In this document: positions 53,220 through 63,560 of the stretch, in pieces
Numbering within the stretch: position 1 is the stretch's first letter
How the letters are laid out: each line of letters starts with the position of its first letter
From: Prostheceraeus crozeri
Taxonomy: Eukaryota; Platyhelminthes; Polycladida; Euryleptidae
DNA: 64,000 nt
Direction of reading: 5' to 3'
Assembly: GCA_907163375.1 (NCBI GenBank)
Contig: CAJQUW010016884.1
Location: forward strand, 57,360 to 121,359
Notes under the pieces: model-generated
The model's database searches: none
What the model saw: the letters and a program-made list of their open reading frames with translations, nothing else
What the model was told of the DNA's origin: nothing
Made by a program: the position numbers and the translations under genes

Positions 53220-55465
53220 CAAACTGTAAATACTGTCAATATGACATTTGCCAGATTCCTGTGTGTTTGATTAATTGTATTTGTGTTGTAGAGTCAATGG
53301 ATTTGTGTATATTCGTTTTCATGGAGAATTTTATAATCAGAGAATTTGTAATTTTGCTACAAAATAGAGTGGACTCTGATGTATATCCTCTTTTCATTTG
53401 TTTTTATGTAAATTTCCACGGAGATGTGATTACATGAGTTGCCCTCCTTTTATAACCGTTGATTCTATTGTTGTCAGATTATCAGCTTCTTTTGATCATT
53501 AAATGGACATTTTGGAAGATTTCCTGCTATTTTATCGCAAATGATTTTAATATGGAAATGTCAAATCTAACGCAGATCAACAGAAGTGGTGGTGATAAAT
53601 CTTTTGGAATAGTCTCAATTCCCCGATTCCGGAGTCGCAATTTTGGTACAATTCACAAGTTAGACTTAGTGATTGCGATTACCGTTTCAAGCCATATTCC
53701 TCACCAGAAAATATTTTGCAGAACATTGAAGTGTTATTCCAACTCTCAATGAATAGGGAGCCCCTAAAAGTCGCTAAGGCTTCAATGCAGGACTGGCGGG
53801 AATCAGCTAAAATTTCCTTAACCAGGATTTGCATGTTTATCATGCTGTTTTGTATGAACCAAAGATGCTTTCCTGCTTGTCTGATAGAGGCTAGACACCA
53901 TTATCGATCTAATACTATATTGTGTAGCTTGTATGAAGTCGATTTGTTGCATATGCAATGCTTTCCGGATAATTCGCTACATTTCCTATTCCCCGGATAG
54001 GTTTCATATGTTGCACTTTGTAAAACGTATGAATAATTCGTAACCTTCAATTCATAATCCGTCACTTTTCCATCCCCAATTCAAAAATCTTCATACTAAT
54101 CTCCACGCTTAATTCGTCAAGAAATCTGAAAATCGCGTGCATTCCCATTTTAGCGCTGTTACACAATTCTCTTGTCAGCGGAAGTTTGTAAAAAATTTTG
54201 GTAGACGAGACAAGTAGACAAATTCAACACCTGCTTGCAGCACGCAAAGATCATTAGTTATTTCAATGATTGTATTAACATTGTGACATAAAAGAATTGA
54301 TGATTGTAACAATTTGCTGCTGCTTTATCCAATAGAATCGTAAAATGAAATTTCAGATATTGCTTTTGATAATTTGATTAAATAATTCATGGAAGATATT
54401 GTGTGGAGCTCATGGAAATGTAGACTACAAGGCCTGGGTCTGGCCACACCCATCTTGATCATTTGCCTAGTATTTACAGGAAGGGTCGATCACCCGTCAA
54501 GAGACTTTAGCTATAGAAGTATTAATTATAGTTTGCTTTGATTAAAGGGAAAGAATCAGATGCGAATACATGATGCACAAATAAACGATAATGCTCATTG
54601 TCTATTTTCTGAAACAAATACATGAGTTTTGAAGATAATGATCATGGAAATATACACGTATTTATGCTGTAAATACGCCAAAATGCTAAATTCGCCATTG
54701 TATGTCACGAAGGGTGACGATTAACATTGCGATTCCATCATATCTATGTACATTAGTCTATTGAAGCCAGTGCTCGTACAATTTATCTGGAAGAAGTGAC
54801 ATATTCGTATATTCTTAGAAGATTAAATCACATTGGGAGAATACCCTCTCAAGAGTAGTACTAGTGGCTGCTATTTCAATTAAGATAAGCGACAGAGAAA
54901 ACAAGAAATCGCAATAGTGAATTTGGTTACATGTAGCTATATAATGGTAAGATTTTTTGCAGGGAAGCCGCTATCAACCTTACTCAGTGTTCTGAAAGAA
55001 GTTCTGAGTGAGATTTGGTTGCTGCAGAAATGTTATTATCATGCAATCAATTCCGACAGAAATATGATTGCCGTAGAAAATTAACTGCAAAATATTCTGA
55101 ATTACGTTTGAAGCTTGTCTATGATTCTAATTATACAAGTAGATCTATGTGGTTAGCTTGCGATCTTTCAGATCAAATTTTAAATTATTTTGTCTAAATT
55201 CACGACACAATGTTGCTACAGACTCGACATTAACGATTTTTCATCTACATGAACTCATGCATGAATACTTGCGTCACCGACATAACTCGTGTTGCTCATT
55301 CCTAAGTCTCATTGACTTGAGTTAATGTCATGACGTCATTCAAGAAAGTAGAACACATATTAATTTCGTGATATTTCCATTATTTAATGAACACTAATTT
55401 TCAGGATGCATATGCAGATATTCTGACAAATGATGGCTCCAATTTAATTGAAAATCATTATTCCT
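53220..55465. other. 3' UTR and intergenic stretch
   Basis: No AATAAA lies close after the stop. An ATTAAA at 53498 is the nearest candidate poly(A) signal (weak). Beyond it, short ORFs only and no repeat boundaries. Confidence 0.4.
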
Positions 55466-55469
55466 TAAT

Positions 55470-55672
55470 AAAAAAATGAGTGGTTTAACGTCACTACCCC
55501 CTCCCATACTGGGGGCTTGGACGATGCTGACACAGTCAGACTTTAATCTGGAGCGTTGTGATATTTTAGTTCGGATGCCCTTCCTGACGACTTCCAATGT
55601 CACTCTCGGTGCTCGACCTCTGGAGCGAAAGATCGCTAAGCCAAGCACTTGATCACTGTGCCACGGAGACCA
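55470..55672 (-). mobile_element. SINE copy 2, tRNA-derived, full length
   Basis: On the minus strand the 5' end GTCTCCGTGGCACAGTGATC holds an A-box-like TGGCACAGTG and, about 40 bp later, a B-box-like GGTCGAGCACC, as in tRNA-derived SINEs. A central GGAAGGGCATCCG core and 3' end GACGTTAAACC follow, then an A/T-rich tail. CTTAATA on both sides may be the target duplication. Read on the plus strand it ends CACGGAGACC. Confidence 0.75.
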
Positions 55673-58348
55673 CTTAATAGATGGCTGTGCTACTCAGAAA
55701 AGACCACCTCCAATTACTGTCATTTGCAATTCCAAAGGTTATATTTTTTGCCTCATCACAGTCAAGCTACATTTGTACAAACGATATGACATTTTTGGCA
55801 CAGTCTATGATGTGCCGAAGGTCACTGTAGTTCGCATGGAGGCCTGCTTCTTATGAAACTTGCTCGACACCAAATTTGAGCTTTTAAAGTCCCTTATATT
55901 GATCGAGAGACATGCTAGACTTGAAAAAGTAAAAATTTCATTTTCAAAAATTGCTTTAGTGATGTTGTAGTGCAACCATTTTAACAATTTTTTCAAGAAT
56001 ACGAGACAACAATTGACAAAACGTGAACTGCAACGCGACAACAACTGTTTCGGCCAGTGCGTAAATTTACGCCACGCTGTATGCAAATTTCGCATTTCAT
56101 GTGTCAATGCGCTAATTTAGGACTGGAGGTGTAAATACTTCATTTAATGTGGCGCAAATCAAATATTGTTCTATAATTTCTGCAGAATATCATATTCAAT
56201 GGAATACTTGTTAAATATTTGAACTATTAACCCAGAGATTTATCAATAAAGTGTGCAAGCAACATAATTGAAAAAAGTGTCTTTTTTGTCACAAAACTGG
56301 CTTTTTCGCTATTCAAGGTTAGTGTAAATTCTTCACTTTATGAAAAGTATAATTTCTGTGAATGCATGAACTATAAATAAAATGAAAAACTGCGCTCAAG
56401 TATGTAAGATGAAAATATTTCATAATTGATGGCATATTTTCCTGATTCTGATGAATTTGGATGTTGTCAACATATCTGACATAGAAATAGTTTTCAAGTA
56501 AATTAGATAGATTCGACCGCAGTTTTGGAACATTCAATGCTGAACGAAATTATCTTTCAATTTGATATCAATAATAAAATATGTGACAGCACTCGTAGAG
56601 ATTTGTGATTAACAGAACGCGCCAGTATTTGACCTACAATATTAATTTATGGATTTCGGAAAATATTATTTTGTTTTGTACGATCATTGCTGAATATTTA
56701 TTCGATCACCGCTCATCAATCTAATTGAATGAATAATTGAATTTAGAAAAAACTGTCATTTCAATATTTTCACGTTATTTTCGGATTCGATGCAATGTAT
56801 TTTTTCGCAAACAATTTTGACATCTTTCCCATACCCTGAGGATGGTTCAATGGATTCTTCTTATTAATTCCTAGTCTTCTTGCTTAAATAGTTAAATCGT
56901 TGTCAAAATACAAACAAGGTCAATTTGAAATGAAACATCAATGTTTATCTGTTACTTCTTGAGCAAACGTATAAGACAAATATATTCAGTCATTCGGCAC
57001 AAAATTCGCTGGACCAGGAGACTTCTCTTCGATGCTTGCTGAACCTAGCGGTCTGCCTGTTGCAATTAACTAATGGTGTGCAGCACAACAATTGACACTG
57101 GAAAAGCATTTCAATAATTACCCTCTCGGAAGTAAGCCTACTGCAGTCATTGTCTCAAGTGGATGCCTCAAATTCAGCAATAATAACCACAGGGAATAGA
57201 AATTGGTCAACAGTCCGTTTAACGCTCAGTCGTGAATTTAGTGGTAACTTTCATTTCGAATATTGATAAAGGTCGTGTTCGTATAGGCTAACCAGTCGCG
57301 TGCGATTACTCGTAATGGCAAGAGGCCAACACAGCGTACATAAGTCTACAAGATCACAGTAGCAAGAAATCAGTGCATTTCGCACATAGACTGCATCATC
57401 GTATAGACATGCACGGAATCACTCTTTATGATAGTGAAAAATTTTTGAAGATCTGATGCCTTTTATGGGGGAGGGGTATTTCAATGGCTGCATTTGACAT
57501 TTTCATACCTCCTACATTACGTCGAGGAGGTCTTCATATGTTTTATTCTCAACACGCTATGTGCAAAGACAGCGACATCAATTTATGACTTTATAGACGA
57601 GGGACTGTAGCTTAGCTCTCTTGACTACCTGATGGAATTAAATCGCATCTTGCATGTGAACGTCAGTCGACTAACCAGCATCGCTAGTGTTAATAAATGA
57701 CTGATATCAGCCATCTTCTCGTCAGTCTGTCCATATTGATTACAACGTGGAAGGTGCTTCCTTTCAATATGTAGTCAGCAAAGAGATAATTAAAGTATGT
57801 ATGAAGTTGCTGATATTGAATTTCGATGGCGAGTGAAAAAATTCTAGGCACAAAGACTTATTAAACATTGTTGAAATATGTGAATAGATGTCCAGCCAAT
57901 CAATGATCTTTGTATCAGTTCTATCAAAATTCTTGATCACCATCATCAAAACATCAACTTATCGCATTTTTTTGACTGTCTTTCGTTTCATAGACCTACT
58001 CGTGGTTTACAGTAACAACGGATTTAAAAACATCTCCAAAAATAGGAACTCTTACTAAAAGTAAACCTGAGGTAAAGAAGCAAAGCTGATCTTCTGACAG
58101 TACTCATGACATTTTTAATGATATCCCGCAAAAGGTGATAAACATTCACTTACTCGAAATTAACTACTTATGTAGGCTTTTTGCCTTAAACTCTTGCAAC
58201 TTCCAGACCCCCGATTGACTTCATCCTTGAGCTGAGGTGCAGATGATTAATGGGAAGGGGAACATCTCATATCGATCATAAGTCAAACCTCAACAGAATA
58301 ATATAGGTAACGCACCAAGCTTCGCAACTTATCTTTTGTTGTTGTATA
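55673..58348. other. Intergenic stretch, no gene recognised
   Basis: Short ORFs without homology. A block at 57280-57310 (TATAGGCTAACCAGTCGCGT) matches one at about 45825, so it is part of a dispersed repeat of unknown type. Confidence 0.45.
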
Positions 58349-58471
58349 ATTTTTCTAAGTTTTTGTTGGGAAACCAAGTACACAAGATGGTAATAATTTT
58401 TTATACTTTATTAATTTCGGCCTCCTTTACCATTTTGTGCACTTGGTTTCCCAACAAAAACTTAGAAAATA
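58349..58471. repeat. Hairpin with 43-bp arms
   Basis: TTTTCTAAGTTTTTGTTGGG...AAGATGGTAA (58349-58391) pairs with TTACCATTTTGTGC...AACTTAGAAAAT (58429-58471), nearly perfect, with a 37-bp loop. MITE-like foldback without coding. Confidence 0.85.
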
Positions 58472-60690
58472 TATGAATAACCAAGGCCTCTTCAACACTT
58501 TGTTGTTGCATAGCCGAATGCTTCAATGAGCGACTTCAGGAAAACCGATTCTTGCGCCAATTACGTACCGATACTTCTTTTCCAGTTGGTATCCATTTAT
58601 CGAAAATCAACTCAAAGAAATCAAAACGTCCAAGCGTTTCTTCAGTTGGACGTCATCAGTGCAGTCGCATTATAGCGTCAGTTAATCAGATGCAATTGAA
58701 CTGTCGTCTGAGCTCTAGAAATTCAACAGCTTGATGACGTTATAGCGAACACTAATGGGACCAATTTAAGTGTTCGTTATATCGAGGGTAATTTTTCAGA
58801 TTAGACATGTGATAGCGAATGTGTACGCTATAAGCAATGGCATACGTTCTTTTACCCCAAGCCCGTCATCGAGAATGCACTGTATAGTCAACATCATTCT
58901 TTCTAAATTTTGCGACATTTTCCATTTGTTATTCAATAATGAGAAGTGAGGCAAATCTTGCGACCTACAAAAATCAGTCAGATTGACAAATCAATCCTTC
59001 AATAATATCCTTCAAATCAATCGTTCAATATTATGTATTAATTTATTTGAAATATTCGACAGACTGATAATTTGAAAATCCTCATTGAAGAGGCAGATAT
59101 ATAAGCACAAAAATTTAATTGAAACACTCTTGGATGCTTTTCAAAAATGAGGTTTTGGGCCTTCCTGCATGGTGTTTGACAAGCCGGACAAAATGAATTA
59201 ATTATTTTAGAGAGAGAGAGAGACTATAAATATTGAAGAGGAAGTAAGTAGAGATCAAAATACTTTCTGGTCAATATGTTTTATTGGCAATCGACAATAT
59301 TCTTTTGTACATAACACACAAATGTCCCACAACAGCATGGGAGGTCATGCGTCCGAAAATACTGGCAGTCGCACATTCACAAGAACAACAATTACAATAA
59401 ATCACATGAACCTATTGTACAATTTAATGAATCAAATCTTGATGTGATAAATTTGACTAATCACAATAAATGCGGATGAAAATGGTTCCTATTCATTAAT
59501 TGGTTCCCACCACATGGTGCAAATATTGAAAAATCATTTCCTACACATGTAGGTCTGACAGCTTGATGACTTGCATCAGATATCAGCGTTTTGAATAGAT
59601 AAAAGAAAATTTCGAATATTGTCACGTTCGCATCAAGCAATAATGTCATCAATATTTGCGTTATTCTTACATTTTGTATCAATTACATCCATCATGTCGC
59701 TGAATAATGGGGCCATGCGTAGTGCGCACTCAAAAGTTCACTCTTTCGATTACCCTCCTCCTGCACGCATTTGTCGACCCACTCCCTCTATGCATGCGCA
59801 AGACCTTGAGATAACCCGTTCCCCTGCATTTCAGGTGTACTACAAGTAGATGCAAATTGCAGAAAAATCTCTGAAATTCAATACTTTTGTTTATATATCA
59901 CAACGATGCAGTAGATCTATTTTTTTATCTATATTTTTTGTTACATACAGTATACTTGAATAACTAGCACTGTGGCTTCGTAAATTAAAATTTACACATA
60001 TACTTGTGTGCCTGAAGGAACCGTCTACCTCTAGCCATCTTTAAGTATTGGCTTATCTGGCAGCAATCTACTTTGGGTGACGTGACACCCTGCATGGAAT
60101 ATGCTGCATATGCTTGTGTAGTGACTGCATCTTTAACTTATCTAACTCGACTACAGACACCTAGATGTGGGTTGACCCCGAAGGATACATGTCAGAAAGA
60201 GTTACAAATATTTTGTTTATGATGTAGGTCTCCTTAAGTTTACGTTTTTTACAAATTTCATTTTCACAGATCATGGCATCAATTTTGAATGAATAAACTT
60301 CCATTTTAGGTTGCTTGTGTCATACCTATAATAGCAAGAATATTGCAGTTATCAATCAATTGCGAACAATGAAAGCTGATTCAAGATTGTGTTCATTCTT
60401 GCATAAAAGATGGAAAAGTGCATATTTTAGAAAGCAACCCTTCTATCTGCACGCATTTCCCCTAATACCCACCATCCCCCTGACTGCGTGTGCACTATAT
60501 GGAAGGCCACCTTGCGGTCACGTTTGCAAATCTGTGACAAAATAAAAATTAACGACATTCTATCAGAAAGTCCAATCAGACAAGACATTGACATCGACAT
60601 CGGCAGCTGCTTCTCCTCTGAAATGAATTTCATCAACCTCTATCAATGATCGTCATTTTGTTGTCCATCTTCAGCTATTCAGATGGAGAG
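58472..60690. other. Intergenic stretch, no gene recognised
   Basis: 58735-58895 has TATAGCGAACAC / GTGTTCGTTATA-type motifs ending GCACTGTA, reminiscent of one end of a pogo-like MITE; its partner was not found. (GA)n lies at 59207-59223. ORFs at 59619-59849 and 60315-60545 match nothing. Confidence 0.4.
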
Positions 60691-61250
60691 AATCCTGTAC
60701 AAGATGAGCAGAGTGCGGCACGAATTATGATTAAGAAAACTTAACACATCTTGTACCCTCAAAGAATGAAAAAAGAGCAAGAAATATAATTGAGATTTGA
60801 GGCAGAGAGATACAGCCCGAATTATCATTAAGAAAACTGAACACATCATGGACCCTAAGAGAATAAAGGAAGATCAAGAAATATTATCGAGATTTGAGGC
60901 AGAGAGACACATCCCGAATTATGATTAAGAAAACTGAACACATCATGGACCCTAAGAGAATAAAGCATGAACAAGAAATATTATCAAGATTTGAGGCAGA
61001 GAGATGCAGCCCGAATGATGATAAAGAAAACTAAACACATCATGGACCCTAAGAGAATAAAGCATGAACAAGAAATATTATCGAGATTTGAGGCAGAGAG
61101 ATACAGCCCGAATGATGATAAAGAAAACTGAACGCATCATGGACCCTAAGAGAATAAAGCATGAACAAGAAATATTATCAAGATTTGAGGCAGAGAGATA
61201 CAGCCCGAATTATGATTAAGAAAACTGAACGCATCATGGACCCTAAGAGA
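60690..61250. repeat. 97-bp tandem repeat, about 5.5 units
   Basis: The unit contains GATTTGAGGCAGAGAGATAC, then AGCCCGAATKATGATTAAGA, then CATCATGGACCCTAAGAGAATA. The GAGATTTGAGGC landmark sits at 60792, 60889, 60986, 61083 and 61180, exactly 97 bp apart. The first partial unit is the most diverged. It ends next to the putative left end of the Polinton-like element. Confidence 0.95.
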
Positions 61251-61254
61251 GTAA

Positions 61255-61720
61255 TGGTCAAAAGACCGTTCCAGGACAGGACAAGTCAAAAAAAAAATTG
61301 GTATCTTTAAAAACGACATAAATTCATGAATTTAGTCCCTTTTTCAGGTTTTTAAGACCTGAATTCATGAATTTAGTCCATTCAAAAAGTACCATTTTTT
61401 CAAAAAATGGTATTTTTAAAAACAACATAAATCGGAGCGAAGCTCCTCTGGCTTAAGCCGATTCATGAATTTGAACCCTTTTTCAGGTTATGAAGACCTA
61501 AATTCATAAATCGGCTAAAGCCAGAGGAGCTTCGCTCCGATTTGGGCGTTTTTAAAAATACCCAGTTTTTCAAATTTTTCAAAATCTCAAATTTGAGAAT
61601 TACAATCGGGCGAAGCGCGAAGCCCTAGAACCTTCGGTTCGATTTTCACCCCCCGCCAAAATCATGACCGTTCCAGGACACTGAAAATTAGTATTTTTAA
61701 AAACGTCTTTTAAATCCATT
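61255..61720. repeat. Terminal repeat region of the Polinton-like element
   Basis: GACCGTTCCAGGACA occurs at about 61264 and about 61666 as direct repeats, each followed by a TATYTTTAAAAACG motif. Between them, 61431-61462 and 61512-61543 are inverted (AATCGGAGCGAAGCTCCTCT / complement), and smaller palindromes with TTCATGAAT and GGGCGAAGCGC are packed in. This looks like the complex terminus of the element. Confidence 0.7.
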
Positions 61721-61744
61721 TTTCAGGTTTTTAAAATATATCAT

Positions 61745-62449
61745 GTGACTAAAAATATTTCTTTAAAAATGGAAGAAACAAAAATGGAAGGAACTTCAGA
61801 AATGAATGAAACAAAAGTGGAAGGAACCTCAAGAATATATCCTTCGTTATCTCAATTAAAAATAAGTGAATTAAATATTGAAAAACACAAAGATAGAGTA
61901 CGTTATATGAAAGATAAGGAATCTCAATTATTATTAAGATTAGAGCATTATAAAAAATTAAGAAAGAGATGGACTAAAGTTAAGAATGTAACACAAGGAA
62001 TTGGCATATTCTTAACAATAAGTTTAGGTGCTTTAACAATTGTTATATCTTCAGGTGTTTTAGTAATTCCAGTAGTTGCTACAGCTTTAACAGGTACGGG
62101 TGTTTTTGCAACTTCACTTGCTACAATGTTAGATAAATCTTTAATAACTAAGAAACGAAAATCATTAAAAACTAAGCATTTACATATTAAAGAAGTCTAT
62201 GATAAACTACATTACTACTTTCAAAGAGTATGTGATGATAATGTTATTACGTTAGATGAGATTGAAAAATTTGATCAAATAGCTAATGAAGTAAATCAAA
62301 TATCATTTCAATCACAGACAGAAAAAGTTAATGATAAAAATAAAAAGGATGGTAAAATTTCTAGTGATGGTAAAACTTTTAGTGATGATAAAATTTTTTT
62401 AGAAGAGCTAAAAACTTTATTAGACAAAACTTTATTAAACAAAACTTAA
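61745..62449 (+). CDS. Hydrophobic protein of the Polinton-like element
   Basis: 234 codons. A charged coiled-coil N-terminal half is followed by a hydrophobic stretch with small residues (IGIFLTISLGALTIVISSGV, then LVIPVVATALTGTGVFATSL), probably one or two membrane passes, and then a lysine-rich tail. Proteins of this layout recur in invertebrate Polinton-like elements, but I do not know their role. Internal ATG at 61769 is an alternative start. Confidence 0.6.
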   Translation: MTKNISLKMEETKMEGTSEMNETKVEGTSRIYPSLSQLKISELNIEKHKDRVRYMKDKESQLLLRLEHYKKLRKRWTKVKNVTQGIGIFLTISLGALTIVISSGVLVIPVVATALTGTGVFATSLATMLDKSLITKKRKSLKTKHLHIKEVYDKLHYYFQRVCDDNVITLDEIEKFDQIANEVNQISFQSQTEKVNDKNKKDGKISSDGKTFSDDKIFLEELKTLLDKTLLNKT

Positions 62450-62450
62450 T

Positions 62451-62515
62451 ACGAGAAAACTTTAAACGAGAAAACTTTAAACGAGAAAACTTTAAACGAG
62501 AAAACTTTAAACGAA
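62451..62515. repeat. 15-bp tandem repeat ACGAGAAAACTTTAA
   Basis: Four and a partial copies just downstream of the hydrophobic-protein gene. Confidence 0.9.
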
Positions 62516-62679
62516 AAGATTACAAACAACAAAGCAATAAAAAAATAATTTGTTCAGTAAAATGTTTTTGCTGTATTCCAATGTTACCACAAAATTCAAA
62601 TATTATATTTTAAAAAATAGATAAAATTAAAGCTGATAATAACAAAAAAATATTATACCACTATGTTGTATATTTTTTA

Positions 62680-63444
62680 TTACTCAGTAAACAAATCTTC
62701 GATAACTCTATCATGAATTTTTTTATCAATATTAATTGTAATGAATCCATAATCTTTTGCCCAAGCATTATTACACGATTGTTTAAATTCATCTTTATCT
62801 CTTATACATAAATCTCTTAGCAAATCACTTAAGTTTCTTGCATTTATTTCAAATAGTATAAATATATTTGCATTCTTTCTAATAACACTTCCATCTAATG
62901 AATACATACTTTGTGTCAAATAAAATACACTACAGTTATTATGTCTACCTCTTGTAAAATAATTTCTCTGAACTGACTGATTTCTATCATTAACACAATC
63001 ATCAAAAATTACACAATGTTTCATTGTTTTATCTAGTTTACTAGGATCTTGCATATTACCACTATCATCTATTAATTGTATCTTTATATGGTTATTTTTA
63101 TTAGATTCTACTAACTGACTATTTTCTACTGCTTCCTCACACCATGAACTTATTTCTTCTTCATATTCAGATTTTTCGTATTCTTCGAATAATGAAGCAA
63201 TTGCTGTTTTTTTAAGATTATTTTCAAATCCATATTTAAAAAATTGATAGACAGGTTGTTCTGCTGTTGTTGTATAAATTATAAGATTGTTATAATCCAA
63301 AAAATTTGGAGTCGTTAAAATTTTAAATAATAGATACGTTTTTCCACAACCTGATCTTCCGCAAATAACTGACAAAACTTTATTAGATAAATTTGGATGA
63401 TGATTAAATTTAAGTTTTTTTTTATTTAAAGACATTACACTCAT
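62680..63444 (-). CDS. FtsK/HerA-type packaging ATPase (A32-like)
   Basis: 254 codons. Walker A in SVICGRSGCGKTYLL, Walker B in KHCVIFDDCVND, then RGRHNNCSVFYLTQSMYSLD, the sensor-like block typical of A32/HerA-FtsK genome-packaging ATPases of Polintons, adenovirus-like and virophage-like elements. It would pump DNA into a capsid. It faces the capsid-like gene's direction and lies 116 bp from it. Confidence 0.87.
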   Translation of the reverse strand: MSVMSLNKKKLKFNHHPNLSNKVLSVICGRSGCGKTYLLFKILTTPNFLDYNNLIIYTTTAEQPVYQFFKYGFENNLKKTAIASLFEEYEKSEYEEEISSWCEEAVENSQLVESNKNNHIKIQLIDDSGNMQDPSKLDKTMKHCVIFDDCVNDRNQSVQRNYFTRGRHNNCSVFYLTQSMYSLDGSVIRKNANIFILFEINARNLSDLLRDLCIRDKDEFKQSCNNAWAKDYGFITINIDKKIHDRVIEDLFTE

Positions 63445-63560
63445 TTTTTAATAAAAAAATTTATTTTTATTTTTAAAGAAGAAGAAGAAAATTAAACTTT
63501 TCTAGCTTCGCGTGATAGTTTATACCTCTCGAACGGAGTTTATACCTCCCGAACGGGAGT

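Noticed and set aside
58735-58895. Pogo-type MITE ending GCACTGTA
   Set aside because: One end only; no matching left end located.
59200-60545. Second host gene on either strand near the right side
   Set aside because: Short ORFs with no domain, no convincing splice chain, and proline-rich translations that look fortuitous.
60690-61250. CRISPR-like array
   Set aside because: Units are contiguous 97-bp copies without unique spacers, in a eukaryotic context: a tandem repeat.
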